A stretch of 64,000 bases of DNA from Rhizobacter sp. (GCA_025350965.1 JANXWV010000025.1:35043-99042); one strand, 5' to 3'. Shown: positions 30,357 to 41,755, counted from the stretch's first letter. The notes: generated from the letters alone by a model not told the origin. A program made the numbers and translations.

Positions 30357-30381
30357 GGGAAGCCAAGCGCTTCCCTTTTTT
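30357..30381 (+). terminator. Terminator between tRNA-Gly and tRNA-Cys
   Basis: GGGAAGC (30357-30363) and GCTTCCC (30369-30375) form a 7-bp stem with a 5-nt loop followed by TTTTTT. It is a good intrinsic terminator, 12 nt past the tRNA-Gly CCA and 29 nt before tRNA-Cys. Confidence 0.75.
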
Positions 30382-30409
30382 CTGCTTCGAATTTCATTGA
30401 ATAGACCAC

Positions 30410-30483
30410 GGCGCGGTAGCAAAGCGGTTATGCCCCGGATTGCAAATCCGGTCAGCCCAGTTCGACTCTGGGCCGCGCCTCCA
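30410..30483 (+). tRNA. tRNA-Cys (anticodon GCA)
   Basis: A 74-nt cloverleaf with acceptor arms GGCGCGG and CCGCGCC, anticodon stem CCGGA/TCCGG with loop TTGCAAA (anticodon GCA at 30442-30444), T-loop TTCGACT and encoded CCA. It has a strong terminator on each side. Confidence 0.96.
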
Positions 30484-30494
30484 AAATTTGTTCA

Positions 30495-30519
30495 GCCGCC
30501 CTCGCAGGGCGGCTTTTTT
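30495..30519 (+). terminator. Terminator after tRNA-Cys
   Basis: GCCGCCCT (30495-30502) and AGGGCGGC (30506-30513) form a perfect 8-bp stem with a 3-nt loop followed by TTTTTT. Confidence 0.9.
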
Positions 30520-30659
30520 CTGACCGCCCCACCCTGTTCGAGGGGTGTGACCGGCGAATAGCGGTGGGCGGGATTGCAGGCGCCCACCTGGCCTGCTACC
30601 TTCTGTCGTGAGGTCGTCGACATTGCATCGGGTACAACCATCCAACGGGGAGTAGCTTC

Positions 30660-31454
30660 ATGATTTCAGCACTTCGACTGTCAGTCGTGTCTGCCGGACT
30701 GTGCTTCGCTGCATCAGCGACCGTGGCGGCGCCAGTCGCGGTTGCCACCTACAAATTCAACAATACGCTGACAGCCGAACAAGCAAGCGCGCCTGCGCTG
30801 TTGTCGGTGAACCCGCTCGGGACGAACGGTTTCGAATCAGCCACGGTGAACGGATCGAGCCAGCAAGTGTTTCACTGGCGAGGCTTGGGCAACGATCCGA
30901 CTACACAAGCCGGGCTGACGCTGGACACCAGCGGCCTCGTGAGCTACGACAACTACTCCATCTCGATGACATTCGAGTTTCTGACCGCGTCCGAGTTCGG
31001 CGGCGGATGGCGACGTATCGTCGACACGCAGAACCGCCAGTCCGACAACGGTTTCTACGTCGATCCGAGCAATTTTCTGCAGGTCTACCCCGTCGTGAAG
31101 GGGTCGACGACATTCACCACTCCGGGCTTTCACGAGGTTGTTCTGAGCAACCTTGTCAACGGCAATGTTCGCGAGGTCAAGGCGTACCTCGATGGTGTTC
31201 TTCAATTGCAGTCCGACACCAACCAGTTGAACCTCGACAACCCAAACAATCCGGGGCATCTTCTGCACTTTTTCCTGGACAACCTCGCAGGTCCTGCCCA
31301 GCTCGAGTACGCCGACGGGCGCATCGCCTCCTTGACCTTGTATGACGGCATCCTCGTCGGCACGATCCCCGAACCCACGACCTGGATCTTGATGGTGGCA
31401 GGGTTGGCGTTGATGGGTGGTTCAGCAAAGCGGCGCCGCGCCACCTCGCACTAG
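30660..31454 (+). CDS. PEP-CTERM sorting-domain protein with LamG-like body
   Basis: The 264-residue exported protein has a signal peptide (about residues 1-24, ending ATVAAP). Its beta-rich body includes DTSGLVSYDNYSISMTFEF and DNLAGPAQLEYADGRIASLT, like LamG/concanavalin-type lectin domains. The C-terminal PEP-CTERM signal is complete: PEPTTW at about 237, a hydrophobic helix (ILMVAGLALMGG) and a basic tail (KRRRA). By family knowledge such proteins are cut and anchored by an exosortase (EpsH/XrtA) during export in exopolysaccharide-producing bacteria. GGGGAG lies about 7 nt before the ATG. The ligand is unknown and no exosortase gene is in the window. Confidence 0.88.
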   Translation: MISALRLSVVSAGLCFAASATVAAPVAVATYKFNNTLTAEQASAPALLSVNPLGTNGFESATVNGSSQQVFHWRGLGNDPTTQAGLTLDTSGLVSYDNYSISMTFEFLTASEFGGGWRRIVDTQNRQSDNGFYVDPSNFLQVYPVVKGSTTFTTPGFHEVVLSNLVNGNVREVKAYLDGVLQLQSDTNQLNLDNPNNPGHLLHFFLDNLAGPAQLEYADGRIASLTLYDGILVGTIPEPTTWILMVAGLALMGGSAKRRRATSH

Positions 31455-33583
31455 ACCTTCAGGAGCGCGCCGGCTGCTGCAAGCAGCAAGAGGCTGTTTG
31501 CCGGTACTACAACCGGCGCCTCCCCCTGCCCGTGCCACGAACCCACGCCCCGTGGGTGGCTGGAGTCGAGCAACACCTCCCACACACCCGCGGGCAGCAT
31601 GGCTTCGCGTTCGCGAGCGTCGGCGTTGACAAACAGGAGCAGTGGCGCGGGGGATCGCCCGGGTTCGCCGATCAGGCAGCCAAGAGATCGCGTCCCTGCG
31701 TCGTTCCAGGCATCGCCTTGCAGCGTGGCGCCGGAGAACTCCAGCCAAGCAAGGTCGTGCAGGCCCAGCGGGTCGGTCAGGCCGCTGTACCAGTGCACAC
31801 CAAAGGGCTGGGCTGCCCGCCGCAGCGCCAGCACCCGGGTCGTGAAGGCCAGAAGGTCAGTGTCGGCGACCGGCCAGGCAAGCCAGGTGGTCGGGTTGTC
31901 CTGGCAGTACGGGTTGTTGTTGCCGCCCTGCGAGTGACCGAATTCGTCGCCAGCGCAAAGCATTGGCAGGCCTTGCGCCAGCAAGGTCGTGGCCAACAGG
32001 GCGCGCTGCAATCGGCCACGCAGCATATTCACATTTGCATCATTCGTCGGGCCTTCGATGCCACAGTTGAACCCGAGGTTGTTGTCCGTGCCGTCGCGGT
32101 TGTTTTCACCGTTCGCTTCGTTGCGCTTGCGCTCAAACGTCAGGAGGTCGCGAAGCGTGAAACCGTCGTGCGAGACGGTGTAGTTGACCGACTCCAGCGG
32201 CGACCGTCCCCGTGCCTGATATACGTCCGACGAGCCGCTCAACCGGCGTGCAAATGCGCCGCGGTTGACGGTGTGCCCGAGCCAGAAGCTGCGCATGTCG
32301 TCACGGAACTTGTCGTTCCATTCGGGCCAGCCATTCGGGAAGCCGCCGACTTGGTATCCGCCAGAGCCGATGTCCCACGGTTCGGCGATCAGCTTGATGC
32401 GTTGCAGCACCGGGTCCTGCGCCACCGCAGTGAAGAACGCGGCATGCTGGTCGAAGCCGTCGTTGCCGCGCCCCAGCACAGTCGCCAGGTCGAAGCGGTA
32501 TCCGTCGACATGCATCTCGGTGACCCAGTAGCGCAAACTGTCCATCACCAGTTGCAGCACGCGCGGCTTACGCAGGTCCAGGGTGTTGCCGCAGCCGGTA
32601 TGGTTTTCGTGGATCAGCGGTGCGTCGGCCTGCAACCGATAGTAGGCGGCGTTGTCCAGCCCCTGGAAGCTGATGCACGGGCCTGTGCTGTCGCCTTCGG
32701 CCGTGTGGTTGAACACCACGTCCAGCAGCACCTCGATGCCCGCGCCGTGAAGTTGCCTGACCATGGCGCGGAACTCGTCGCGAACGTTGGCCTCAGTGCC
32801 GCTGGCGAAGCGCGGGTCAGGGCAGAAGAAGCCGATCGTGTTGTAGCCCCAGTAGTTGTCCAGACCCAGTTTCACCAACCGTTCTTCGTCAACATGCTGG
32901 TGCACGGGCAACAGGCTCACGGCCGTGATGCCCAGGTCTTGAAGGTGTTTGATGGAGGCCGGATGCGCCAGCCCGGCAAACGTGCCGCGCAGTCCCTCAG
33001 GAAGCGCTGTGTTCAAACGAGAGAAGCCCTTGACATGCGCTTCATAGATCACGCTTTCGGCCAGTGACGTTTGCGGCGGGTGGTCGCCCTGCCAGTCGAA
33101 TTCGTCGTTCGTGACGCGCGCCTTCATGGCGTGTTGGGCGTTGTCGCGCATGTCCATCTGCCGAGGGTGCTGGCGGTCGGCCGAGAAGTGTTCGTCGGCC
33201 CAAGCGAACTGGCCAACGATCTCGCGCGCGTACGGGTCGAGCAGCAGTTTCATCGGGTTGAAGCGGTGGCCCCGGTCCGGCCGCCAAGGCCCGTGGACGC
33301 GCAGGCCGTACACGAGCCCGGGCCCCGCATTCGGGAGGTGGCCATGCCAGACGTCGCCGCTGCGCCCCGGCAGGCGTGCTCGCGCGATTTCGTGGTTGCC
33401 GCTGGCATCGAAAACGCACAGGTCTACGGCCTGTGCATGCGCCGAGAACACGGCGAAGTTGATGCCGCCAGCATCGCAGTGCGCCCCCATCGGCCAGGGC
33501 CGACCATCGGTCAGCCCCGGTGCTTGCATGGTGCGCTGCACGTGGTGGGCGGTGTCGTCATGCGCCGGTATCAAGGCGTGCAT
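31451..33583 (-). CDS. glgX: Glycogen debranching enzyme (isoamylase type)
   Basis: The protein has about 710 residues from this start. It has an N-terminal CBM48-type domain ([21 protein letters not shown]), a GH13 catalytic barrel and a C-terminal beta domain. Active-site motifs visible are [23 protein letters not shown] (nucleophile Asp) and [17 protein letters not shown]. It removes short branches left by phosphorylase. ATG 33583 overlaps the glgB stop by 13 nt, which I prefer; ATG 33529 ([15 protein letters not shown]) is a credible alternative. An in-frame extension to 33880 runs antiparallel-free through glgB in another frame and is not real. Last gene of glgP-glgB-glgX. Confidence 0.92.
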   Translation of the reverse strand: MHALIPAHDDTAHHVQRTMQAPGLTDGRPWPMGAHCDAGGINFAVFSAHAQAVDLCVFDASGNHEIARARLPGRSGDVWHGHLPNAGPGLVYGLRVHGPWRPDRGHRFNPMKLLLDPYAREIVGQFAWADEHFSADRQHPRQMDMRDNAQHAMKARVTNDEFDWQGDHPPQTSLAESVIYEAHVKGFSRLNTALPEGLRGTFAGLAHPASIKHLQDLGITAVSLLPVHQHVDEERLVKLGLDNYWGYNTIGFFCPDPRFASGTEANVRDEFRAMVRQLHGAGIEVLLDVVFNHTAEGDSTGPCISFQGLDNAAYYRLQADAPLIHENHTGCGNTLDLRKPRVLQLVMDSLRYWVTEMHVDGYRFDLATVLGRGNDGFDQHAAFFTAVAQDPVLQRIKLIAEPWDIGSGGYQVGGFPNGWPEWNDKFRDDMRSFWLGHTVNRGAFARRLSGSSDVYQARGRSPLESVNYTVSHDGFTLRDLLTFERKRNEANGENNRDGTDNNLGFNCGIEGPTNDANVNMLRGRLQRALLATTLLAQGLPMLCAGDEFGHSQGGNNNPYCQDNPTTWLAWPVADTDLLAFTTRVLALRRAAQPFGVHWYSGLTDPLGLHDLAWLEFSGATLQGDAWNDAGTRSLGCLIGEPGRSPAPLLLFVNADAREREAMLPAGVWEVLLDSSHPRGVGSWHGQGEAPVVVPANSLLLLAAAGALLKV

Positions 33584-35754
33584 ATGAACATCACGGTGGC
33601 CAGCGGGGGCAGGTCGATGACGATGGAGTGCGCCCGACCGTTGCAGGCCACTGGCTGCGCCGTGGCCACGCCAAGCGGCGTGCCCACGTTGCTGCCGCCA
33701 TAGTGCGTCGAGTCGGTGTTCAGGCACTCGCGGTACGTGCCCGCATTCGGCACGCCGAGCACGAAACCGCGGTGCACTGCGGCCGTGAAGTTGCACACGA
33801 CCACGATCAGCGCTTCGTGCTGCGCGCCTCGGCGGACGAAGCTCAGCACGCTGCTCCGCGCGTCGTGCGCTTCGATCCATTCGAAGCCGTCGGGATCGAA
33901 GTCGCGTTCATGGAGCGCAGGCGTCGCCCGGTACAGGCGGTTCAGGTCGGCCACGAGGCGGCGCATGCCTTCGTGCATCGGGTCGCCGAGCAAGTGCCAG
34001 TCAAGGCTCTGGTCGTGCATCCATTCCCGTTCCTGCGCGAACTCGCAGCCCATGAAGAGCAGCTTCTTGCCGGGGTGACCGAACATGTAGCCGTAGTACG
34101 CGCGCAGGTTCGCGAACTTCTGCCAGCGGTCGCCAGGCATCTTGGCGAGCATCGAGCCCTTGCCGTGTACCACTTCATCGTGCGACAGCGGCAGCACGAA
34201 GTTCTCGTTGAATGCGTAGACGAGGCTGAAGGTCAGCTCGTCGTGGTGGTGCGCGCGGTGCACTGGGTCGCGCTGCATGTAGACCAGTGTGTCGTGCATC
34301 CATCCCATGTTCCACTTGTAGTGAAAGCCCAGGCCGCCCGCATAGGTGGGGCGGGACACCATCGGGAACGACGTCGACTCTTCTGCGAGCGTGATCGCCT
34401 GGGTGCGTTCGGTGCCCACCACGAGGTTCATTCGGCGCAGGAAATCGATGGCCTCCAGGTTCTCGCGCCCGCCGTGCTGGTTGGGTACCCACTCGCCGGC
34501 CTTGCGGCTGTAGTCGCGATACAGCATCGACGCCACGGCATCGACGCGCAGGCCGTCCACGTTGTAGCGCTCGAGCCAGTACAGGGCATTGGAGACCAGG
34601 AAGTTGCAAACCTCGGTGCGGCCGAAGTTGTAGATCAGCGTGTTCCAGTCCTGATGGAAGCCCTCTTTTGGGTCGGCATATTCGTAAAGGTGAGTACCGT
34701 CGAAATTGGCCAGACCGTGCGCATCGCTCGGGAAGTGCGCAGGCACCCAGTCGAGCAGCAGGCCCAGGCCGAGCGCGTGGCAACGGTCCACGAAGCGGCG
34801 GAAACCCATTGCGTCACCAAAGCGCGCTGTGGGTGCGTACAGGCCGATGGGCTGGTAGCCCCATGAGCCATCGAACGGGTGCTCGCTGACCGGCATCAAC
34901 TCGATGTGGGTGAACCCCATGTCCACTGCATACGGCAGCAAGGTGTCGGCGAGTTCCTGCCAGGTCAGGAACCGGTTGCCTTCCTCGACCTTGCGCCGCC
35001 ACGAGCCGAGGTGGACCTCGTAGATGCTCACCGGGGCATTGAGCGCATTCGCCTGCTGGCGGGCCGCCGAGGGCGGGGCGAGCGAAGGCATGCGCGCGAC
35101 CACGCTCGCAGTCGCTGGGCGCAGTTCGCACTGCAGCGCGTAGGGGTCTGCCTTCTGCGGCAACAGCGCGCCGGATCGGTCGCGAATCTGGAACTTGTAG
35201 CGGGCGCCGGCGCCAACGGCGGGAATGAAGATCTCCCACACGCCGCATTCCCGACGCACGCGCATCGGGTGACGGCGCGCGTCCCAGACATTGAAGTCGC
35301 CGACCACGCTGACTTGCGACGCATTCGGCGCCCACACCGCGAAGCTCGCCCCCGGCACGCCTTCCATGACGCGCAGCACGGAGCCGAGTGCTTCGTAGGC
35401 ACGGCGGTGCGAACCTTCACCAAGCAACCAGACGTCGAGTTCGCTGAGCACGGGCGGGAAGCGGTACGGGTCATCGACGATGGCTGAGCTACCGTCACTC
35501 CAGCGCACCTGCAACCGGTAGTTGGGCCGCTCGCTTGTTGTCAGTGCGCCTTCGAAAAACCCGTCGCCGTGGCGCCGCGTGAGGGCGCCGATCAGGTCGC
35601 CGGTGGTCGCATCGAGCACCGCCACCTGCACTGCGGCGGGCAACATCGCGCGCAGGCACAGGTGACCTGCGGGGTCCGCATGCACACCGAGAACGGCGAA
35701 CGGGTCGCCGTGGCTGGCCGTGCAGAGCAGCTCGATGTCACGGTCCGTCAGCAT
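33571..35754 (-). CDS. glgB: 1,4-alpha-glucan branching enzyme
   Basis: The 727-residue protein has the usual branching-enzyme plan: an N-terminal GlgB N1 domain, a CBM48 domain ([22 protein letters not shown]), a GH13 barrel and a C-terminal beta domain. The catalytic nucleophile is the Asp in [17 protein letters not shown], and the acid/base lies in [11 protein letters not shown]. It forms alpha-1,6 branches in glycogen. ATG 35754 overlaps the glgP stop by 7 nt, and its own stop overlaps the glgX start, so the three glycogen genes are tightly coupled. Confidence 0.96.
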   Translation of the reverse strand: MLTDRDIELLCTASHGDPFAVLGVHADPAGHLCLRAMLPAAVQVAVLDATTGDLIGALTRRHGDGFFEGALTTSERPNYRLQVRWSDGSSAIVDDPYRFPPVLSELDVWLLGEGSHRRAYEALGSVLRVMEGVPGASFAVWAPNASQVSVVGDFNVWDARRHPMRVRRECGVWEIFIPAVGAGARYKFQIRDRSGALLPQKADPYALQCELRPATASVVARMPSLAPPSAARQQANALNAPVSIYEVHLGSWRRKVEEGNRFLTWQELADTLLPYAVDMGFTHIELMPVSEHPFDGSWGYQPIGLYAPTARFGDAMGFRRFVDRCHALGLGLLLDWVPAHFPSDAHGLANFDGTHLYEYADPKEGFHQDWNTLIYNFGRTEVCNFLVSNALYWLERYNVDGLRVDAVASMLYRDYSRKAGEWVPNQHGGRENLEAIDFLRRMNLVVGTERTQAITLAEESTSFPMVSRPTYAGGLGFHYKWNMGWMHDTLVYMQRDPVHRAHHHDELTFSLVYAFNENFVLPLSHDEVVHGKGSMLAKMPGDRWQKFANLRAYYGYMFGHPGKKLLFMGCEFAQEREWMHDQSLDWHLLGDPMHEGMRRLVADLNRLYRATPALHERDFDPDGFEWIEAHDARSSVLSFVRRGAQHEALIVVVCNFTAAVHRGFVLGVPNAGTYRECLNTDSTHYGGSNVGTPLGVATAQPVACNGRAHSIVIDLPPLATVMFICTP

Positions 35755-38210
35755 GGGTTTGAGTGAGGTGGGTTGGCTTCAGGCAACACGTTCCAGATCT
35801 GCGTGGCGTACTCGCGGATCGTGCGGTCGGATGAAAACGCTCCCATCCCGGCCACGTTGGCAATTGCCCGCTGCGCCCACTGGTCGGGCAGGCGGTACAG
35901 CGCATCAACGCGGTCTTGCGTGGCCACGTACGAGGCATAGTCGGCGAGCAGCAGGTAGTGGTCGCCACCCCACAGCAGGGAATCGACGAGGCCGCGATAC
36001 CGGCCCGGCTCTTCGGGCGAGAACTGCCCGCCGCTGATCGCGTCGAGCACTGCTTTCAGCGCCGGGTTGCCCTCGTAGTAGCGCATCGGCTGGTAGCCAC
36101 TCTGGCGCAGCGCCAGCACCTCGGGTGTCTTCAATCCGAAAATGAAGATGTTGTCGTCACCCACCGCCTGCCGAATCTCTATGTTGGCGCCGTCGTCGGT
36201 CCCGATGGTCAATGCGCCGTTGAGTGCGAGCTTCATGTTGCCCGTGCCTGAAGCCTCGGTGCCGGCGGTCGAGATCTGCTCCGAGAGGTCGGCCCCGGGC
36301 ATGATGGTTTCGGCCACCGACACGCCGTAGTTCGGGATGAACACCACCTTCAGGCGCGCGCCGACGCGCGGGTCGTTGTTGACCACAGTGCCCACGTCGT
36401 GGATGAGCCGGATGATGTTCTTTGCCGTGGCATAGCTCGACGCCGCCTTGCCGGCGAAGATGATCGTGCGCGGCACCCAGTCGACCTGCGGGTTGGCTAG
36501 GATCGCCTGGTAGCGCGTGACGGCGTGCAGCACGTTGAGAAGTTGCCGCTTGTATTCATGGATGCGCTTGACCTGCACGTCGAACAGGCTGTCGGGGTTC
36601 ACCCGCACTCCGCAGCGGCGTTCGATCAACGCTGCCAGGCGCGCCTTGTTGGCGCGCTTGACCGCCGTGAACTCGGCACGAAACGGCGCTGATCCGGCGT
36701 ACTCGCGCAGCGCCTCCAGCGCGTCCAGGTCACCGCGCCACGCCGGGCCGAGCGTGCGGTCCAGCAAAGCCGACAGGTCCGGGTTCGCCTGCGCCAGCCA
36801 GCGGCGCGGCGTGACGCCGTTGGTCATGTTGGTGAAGCGCTCGGGCCACAGGCTCGCGAAGTCCTTGAAGATCGTCTGCACCAGCAATTCGGAGTGCAGC
36901 GCCGACACCCCGTTGACCTTGTGGCTGCCCACGATGGACAGGTTGGCCATGCGAACGCGGCGCTCGCCGCTTTCGTCGATCAACGACAGGCGCGCCAGGA
37001 AGCCGCTGTCGCCCGGCCGATGCTGTGCGGCCATGTCGAGCAGTTCCTGGTTGATGCGGAAGATGATCTCGAGGTGGCGTGGCAGTACCTGCTGCATCAG
37101 TGCCACGGGCCAGGTTTCCAGCGCCTCGGGCATCAGGGTGTGGTTGGTGTACGAGAACACCCGCCCGCACAGCGCCCATGCCGCCGCCCATGGCACGGCA
37201 TGTTCATCGCAAAGCAGACGCATCAGCTCGGCGACGCCGATGGCAGGGTGCGTGTCGTTCAGATGAATGGCCACCTTGTCCGCCAGGTTGGCCAGCGTGC
37301 CGTGCTCCGCGAGGTGGCGCTTCACCAGGTCTTGCAGCGACGCGGCAACGAAGAAGTACTCCTGCCGCAGGCGCAGCTCGCGGCCAGCCGGCGTGCTGTC
37401 GTTCGGGTACAGCACCCACGAGATGTTCTCGTATTCGTTTTTCGCACTGGCGGCGCGGGCGTAGTCGCCGGTGTTGAAGGCGTTCAGGTCGATGTGGGCA
37501 GGTGCTGCCGCCTTCCACAGCCGAAGCGTGCTGACCTTGGACGTGCCGCTGCCGGGAATCACCATGTCGAAGGCCTTGGCCGCCACCTCGGCACTCGGAC
37601 GCCACAGCGCGCAGTCCACACCGCCCACCTGGCTGTGCTCGACCCAGCCGCCGAAATGCACGGGGTAGGTGATGCCCGCACGCGGAAACTCCCAGGCGGT
37701 GCCGTTTTCGAGCCAAGGGTCGGGGTGTTCGACTTGGCAGCCGCGTTTGATCTCCTGCGCGAACATGCCGTACTCGTAGCGGATGCCGTAGCCAAAGGAA
37801 GGAAGGCCGAGCGTGGCCATCGAGTCGAGGAAGCACGCAGCCAGCCGGCCGAGACCACCGTTGCCTAGCGCCGCATCGGGCTCGGTATCGGCGACGTCTT
37901 CGAGGCGCTGGGCGCGAGCCGCCATGGCCTGCGCGGCGTCGCCTTGCAGGTCGAGTGCGGCCAGTGCGTTGCCGAGCGTGCGGCCCATCAGGAATTCCAT
38001 CGACAGGTAGTACACCCGGCGTGCCTTGGCAGCCCGGTTGGCGGCCTGCGTCTCGACCCAGCGCTTCGAGAGCTGCTCACGCGCCACTTGCGATACTGCT
38101 TGCATCAGCTCGGTGGGCACCGCATCGGCCGGAGTCACGCCGACGAGGTCGAGAAGTTGATCGTCGATGCGTTGGGCAAGGCCTTGGATCGAGGGCAAGT
38201 GGGTGGGCAT
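35748..38210 (-). CDS. glgP: Glycogen/starch/alpha-glucan phosphorylase
   Basis: The 820-residue GT35 enzyme has the conserved N-terminal block [17 protein letters not shown], the glucan-site block [16 protein letters not shown] and the PLP-lysine region [16 protein letters not shown]. The phosphate-site region is [20 protein letters not shown]. It releases glucose 1-phosphate from glycogen. ATG 38210 begins the conserved N-terminus; an in-frame start at 38285 adds 25 unsupported residues. It heads glgP-glgB-glgX and is divergent from glgC-glgA, with 264 nt between the start codons. Confidence 0.96.
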   Translation of the reverse strand: MPTHLPSIQGLAQRIDDQLLDLVGVTPADAVPTELMQAVSQVAREQLSKRWVETQAANRAAKARRVYYLSMEFLMGRTLGNALAALDLQGDAAQAMAARAQRLEDVADTEPDAALGNGGLGRLAACFLDSMATLGLPSFGYGIRYEYGMFAQEIKRGCQVEHPDPWLENGTAWEFPRAGITYPVHFGGWVEHSQVGGVDCALWRPSAEVAAKAFDMVIPGSGTSKVSTLRLWKAAAPAHIDLNAFNTGDYARAASAKNEYENISWVLYPNDSTPAGRELRLRQEYFFVAASLQDLVKRHLAEHGTLANLADKVAIHLNDTHPAIGVAELMRLLCDEHAVPWAAAWALCGRVFSYTNHTLMPEALETWPVALMQQVLPRHLEIIFRINQELLDMAAQHRPGDSGFLARLSLIDESGERRVRMANLSIVGSHKVNGVSALHSELLVQTIFKDFASLWPERFTNMTNGVTPRRWLAQANPDLSALLDRTLGPAWRGDLDALEALREYAGSAPFRAEFTAVKRANKARLAALIERRCGVRVNPDSLFDVQVKRIHEYKRQLLNVLHAVTRYQAILANPQVDWVPRTIIFAGKAASSYATAKNIIRLIHDVGTVVNNDPRVGARLKVVFIPNYGVSVAETIMPGADLSEQISTAGTEASGTGNMKLALNGALTIGTDDGANIEIRQAVGDDNIFIFGLKTPEVLALRQSGYQPMRYYEGNPALKAVLDAISGGQFSPEEPGRYRGLVDSLLWGGDHYLLLADYASYVATQDRVDALYRLPDQWAQRAIANVAGMGAFSSDRTIREYATQIWNVLPEANPPHSNPC

Positions 38211-38443
38211 TGGGTGAGGCTCCTTCGGCTGATCTCTGGGTGATGATCCGGATGACGGTTCAGGCAATGAGCCATCGGCGAACACAGTGTCGCATCGGGT
38301 TACGCACCCGCGCTTGCGCCCATCCGCAATTTTCGCGCCCGGAACGCGGGACGAATTACAGCCGGGTTACGGACATTCGGGTTTCCCAGCCGGTGTCGCC
38401 TGGCCTGATTGCGGCCACACTGGAGGCGTGCCGAATCAGGCAC

Positions 38444-38455
38444 ATTGCATGCAAT
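38444..38455. promoter_or_regulatory. 12-bp perfect palindrome upstream of glgC
   Basis: ATTGCATGCAAT is perfectly self-complementary and lies 19 nt before the glgC ATG, just before its AAGGAG ribosome-binding site. It may be an operator or a small leader fold in the divergent glgP/glgC control region, or chance. No known consensus is matched with certainty. Confidence 0.3.
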
Positions 38456-38474
38456 CGCGCAAGGAGACCCCCGC

Positions 38475-39746
38475 ATGACCCCCGACGATCTGGCCCTGAG
38501 TTTCGACCTGCCCAAGCGCACCGTGGCACTGGTGCTGGCTGGCGGGCGCGGCAGCCGGCTGAAGAGCCTGACCGACCGCCGAGCCAAGCCAGCGGTGTAT
38601 TTCGGCGGCAAGTTCCGCATCGTCGACTTCGCGCTGTCGAATTGCCTGAACTCGGGCATCCGCCGCATCGGTGTGATCACGCAGTACAAGTCGCACAGCC
38701 TGCTGCGTCATGTGCAGCGTGGCTGGGGCTTCCTCAAAAGCGAGATGAACGAATTCGTCGATCTTCTGCCGGCCCAGCAACGCACCGACGACGAAAGCTG
38801 GTATCGCGGTACGGCCGATGCCGTCTACCAGAACCAGGACATCCTCGCGAGCTACGGTGCCGACTACATCGTGGTGCTGGCCGGCGATCACATCTACAAA
38901 ATGAACTACGCGCTGATGCTGGCCGACCATGTGGCGAAGGGGCGTGACTGCACGGTCGGCTGCATTGCCGTGCCGCGCCATGAGGCCAGCGCCTTCGGCG
39001 TGATGGCGGTCGACGCCAACCACCTCATCACCGAGTTCGTCGAGAAGCCGGCGGACCCGCCGCCCATGCCCGGCGACCCGACGCGTTCGCTCGCGAGCAT
39101 GGGCATCTACATCTTCAACGCCCGCTACCTTTACAAAGAGCTGGAGCGTGACATCAACGACCCGGATTCCAGCCACGACTTCGGCAAGGACATCATTCCG
39201 CGCGCCGTCAAGAACGGTCAGGCAGCGGCGCACCCGTTCGAGCTTAGTGCCGTGGGCACGCGCCGCAACGAAGAGCCGTATTGGCGCGACGTGGGCACCA
39301 TCGATGCCTATTGGGACGCCAACATCGACCTCACCGCCACCGACCCCTTGCTCAACCTCTACGACACGCGCTGGCCCATCTCGACCTACCAGATGCAGCT
39401 GCCCCCGGCCAAGTTCGTGCACGACCAGCCCGACCGCCGCGGCACGGCCATCGAGTCGATGGTGTCAGGGGGCTGCATTGTCTCGGGCTCGGTGCACCGC
39501 TCTGTGCTGTTCTCGAGCGTACGGGTGCATTCGTACTCTTCGGTGAGTTGGTCGGTACTGCTCCCCGAGGTGGTCGTCGGCAGGAGGGCGCGTCTGCACC
39601 GCACGGTGATCGACCGCGGCTGCGTCATTCCCGATGGCATGGTGATCGGCGAAGACGCAGCGGTCGACGCGCAACGCTTCTACCGGTCGGAAAACGGCAT
39701 CACGCTCGTGACCCGTGAGATGCTGGATGCGTTGACTCGCCTATGA
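38475..39746 (+). CDS. glgC: Glucose-1-phosphate adenylyltransferase
   Basis: The 423-residue protein is the ADP-glucose pyrophosphorylase that commits glucose to glycogen. The N-terminal nucleotidyltransferase domain has [20 protein letters not shown] and [16 protein letters not shown], with [10 protein letters not shown] and EKPADPP substrate loops. The C-terminal left-handed beta-helix carries [18 protein letters not shown]. Bacterial GlgC is allosterically controlled. ATG 38475 has AAGGAG (38461-38466) upstream. glgA follows after 22 nt, so the two form a biosynthetic operon divergent from the degradation and branching genes. Confidence 0.97.
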   Translation: MTPDDLALSFDLPKRTVALVLAGGRGSRLKSLTDRRAKPAVYFGGKFRIVDFALSNCLNSGIRRIGVITQYKSHSLLRHVQRGWGFLKSEMNEFVDLLPAQQRTDDESWYRGTADAVYQNQDILASYGADYIVVLAGDHIYKMNYALMLADHVAKGRDCTVGCIAVPRHEASAFGVMAVDANHLITEFVEKPADPPPMPGDPTRSLASMGIYIFNARYLYKELERDINDPDSSHDFGKDIIPRAVKNGQAAAHPFELSAVGTRRNEEPYWRDVGTIDAYWDANIDLTATDPLLNLYDTRWPISTYQMQLPPAKFVHDQPDRRGTAIESMVSGGCIVSGSVHRSVLFSSVRVHSYSSVSWSVLLPEVVVGRRARLHRTVIDRGCVIPDGMVIGEDAAVDAQRFYRSENGITLVTREMLDALTRL

Positions 39747-39768
39747 GTGAAGCGCGCAGGGGTCTGGC

Positions 39769-41229
39769 ATGAGGGTGCTGCACGTTGCAGCAGAGATCTT
39801 TCCGCTCGTCAAGACCGGTGGCCTTGCCGATGTACTCGGCGCGTTGCCGCAGGCGCTGATCGGGCAGGGCGCCGATGTGCGCTTGCTGTTGCCCGGCCTG
39901 CCGGCCATTGCCGACGCGGTGCTGCACCAGAAGACCGTGTGCGAGATCGGCCCCTTGTTCGGCGCCGGGCGCGTTACCTTGCGGCTCGGCCAGATGCCCT
40001 ACAGCGACGTGCCGGCTTACGTGGTCGATGCGCCCTACCTCTACCGCCGCGCCGGCAGCCCCTATCAAGACGGCACAGGTGCTGAATGGGCTGACAACCT
40101 GCAGCGCTTCGCCTTGCTCGGCTGGGTTGGTGCCCACTTGGCGGCGGGCGAGCTGGACGCGGGGTGGCTGCCCGATGTGATGCATGCCCACGACTGGCAT
40201 GCCGGCATGGCATGTGCCTTCATGGCGGCGCACCCGCCCACGCAGGCCGCGTCCGTCTTCACGGTGCACAACCTCGCCTACCAGGGTCTGTTTCCAAGTG
40301 GTGACTTTCCGCTGCTCGGCCTGCCTTCGCGCTTCATGGCCGCCAGTGCCCTCGAGTACCACCAGCAATTGTCGTTCATGAAGGCTGGCCTGAAGTTCGC
40401 CGGGCGCGTGACAACGGTCAGCCCGACCTACGCGCGCGAGATGGCGACACACGAGTTCGGGTTCGGTCTCGACGGTGTCATTCGGGGGCGCGGAGGTGAT
40501 GTGAGCGGCGTGCTCAACGGCGTCGACGGCGAGGTCTGGGACCCGGCCAAGGACACCGCGCTGGCGGCCCGCTACTCGGCCGCGCAACTGAGCCGCAAGT
40601 CGCTGTGCAAGGCGGCGCTGCAGGCCGAACTCGGCCTGGCCACGAACCCTGCAGCGCTGCTGTTCGGCGTGGTCAGCCGCCTCACGTCGCAGAAGGGGTT
40701 GGACCTGGTGCTGGCTGCGCTTCCGGCACTGCTGCGAGGCGACGCGCAACTGGCCTTGCAAGGCACCGGGGACCCGGCACTCGAGGCAGCGTTCGTCGCG
40801 GCGGCCAAAGCGCATCCAGCGCAGGTGGCGGTGCGCATCGGCTACGACGAGGTCTTCGCCCACCGCCTGATCGGCGGCGCGGATGTGATCCTCGTGCCCT
40901 CACGCTTCGAGCCGTGTGGCCTGACGCAGCTCTACGGCCTGCGCTACGGCACCGTGCCGCTGGTGCGGCGCGTGGGTGGCCTGGCCGACACCGTGGTCGA
41001 TGCCACCGACGATGCGTTGGCCACCGATCATGCAACCGGCTTTACGTTCGACGCTGCCACGCCTGCAGCGCTGGAAGGCGCGATGCAACGCGCTGCAACG
41101 CTCTTCAAACGAACCGACCCCTGGCAGCAACTGATGCTGCGCGGCATGGCGCAAGACTTTTCTTGGAGCGGCGCGGCGCGTCAGTACATGGCCTTGTACA
41201 ACGCGATCCTGCCGCGCGACAAAGGTTGA
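39769..41229 (+). CDS. glgA: Glycogen synthase (ADP-glucose type)
   Basis: The 486-residue GT5 enzyme starts [20 protein letters not shown] with the ADP-glucose-binding KTGGL motif (Lys15-Leu19). The N-terminal domain has [14 protein letters not shown], and the GT-B C-terminal domain has [11 protein letters not shown] and [19 protein letters not shown] with the catalytic Glu. It extends alpha-1,4-glucan from ADP-glucose. It completes the glgC-glgA operon. Confidence 0.96.
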   Translation: MRVLHVAAEIFPLVKTGGLADVLGALPQALIGQGADVRLLLPGLPAIADAVLHQKTVCEIGPLFGAGRVTLRLGQMPYSDVPAYVVDAPYLYRRAGSPYQDGTGAEWADNLQRFALLGWVGAHLAAGELDAGWLPDVMHAHDWHAGMACAFMAAHPPTQAASVFTVHNLAYQGLFPSGDFPLLGLPSRFMAASALEYHQQLSFMKAGLKFAGRVTTVSPTYAREMATHEFGFGLDGVIRGRGGDVSGVLNGVDGEVWDPAKDTALAARYSAAQLSRKSLCKAALQAELGLATNPAALLFGVVSRLTSQKGLDLVLAALPALLRGDAQLALQGTGDPALEAAFVAAAKAHPAQVAVRIGYDEVFAHRLIGGADVILVPSRFEPCGLTQLYGLRYGTVPLVRRVGGLADTVVDATDDALATDHATGFTFDAATPAALEGAMQRAATLFKRTDPWQQLMLRGMAQDFSWSGAARQYMALYNAILPRDKG

Positions 41230-41271
41230 CAACCCGCAGATGGGCCCGGCCGCAGACGCGCCAGGCCAAGG

Positions 41272-41739
41272 TCAGCCGACGTGTTCCGCCAGCAGGTGCT
41301 TCATGCGTTGCCAGGCCTGGCGCGGGGTCAAGTCGCAAGGTACGCCAGTCGCCTTCTCACGTCGGTCCATCGCCATCTTGAGGGCAGCGAGCAAGCCATG
41401 TTTGTGGGCTGAAAAGGCGGTAGAGCATGCTTGCCCACCCTCGCGCCAGGAGGCCACGAAATAGAGGTACGGGTGGTCCGCAAACACTGCATAGCGCGGG
41501 CGAATCCCGACAACGCCGCTGGTGTTGTTGGAAGGGCACTGGGTGCGTGGGCCACTGCGCGACGCGGTGGGCAGCGCATGCAATTGCATCGCGGCCTCTG
41601 CGGCCTTGGCCTGCGCCAGTGCCTTGCGCACGCCACCATATTTGCGCACCGCAAAGAACTTGGTCTGCGTGGCGTGGCGGGGCCCGACCCGCACCTGATA
41701 GCCCTCGGTCGAGCCGCTGCTGATGCGTTGAATCGTCAT
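41272..41739 (-). CDS. Small protein with AP2-like DNA-binding domain
   Basis: The 155-residue basic protein has an AP2/ERF-like region at about residues 70-131. NNTSGVVGIRPR is followed by aromatic and charged strands (YLYFVASWRE) and FSAHKHGLLAALKMAMDRRE, the pattern of bacterial AP2 domains (three strands plus a helix). The N-terminal part (about 12-50, GYQVRVGPRH...TKFFAVRKYGG...ALAQAKAAEA) looks like a shorter, diverged second copy of the same fold. Bacterial AP2 domains are mostly known from homing endonucleases and phage proteins; no nuclease motif is visible here. ATG 41739 was chosen because longer starts run into the tRNA-Ser. Function is unknown. Confidence 0.65.
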   Translation of the reverse strand: MTIQRISSGSTEGYQVRVGPRHATQTKFFAVRKYGGVRKALAQAKAAEAAMQLHALPTASRSGPRTQCPSNNTSGVVGIRPRYAVFADHPYLYFVASWREGGQACSTAFSAHKHGLLAALKMAMDRREKATGVPCDLTPRQAWQRMKHLLAEHVG

Positions 41740-41755
41740 GGGTTGATCACCAACG

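Noticed and set aside
33584..33880. N-terminal extension of glgX
   Set aside because: The extra 99 residues are Arg-rich and lie within glgB on the same strand in another frame; the real N-terminus begins at 33583 or 33529.
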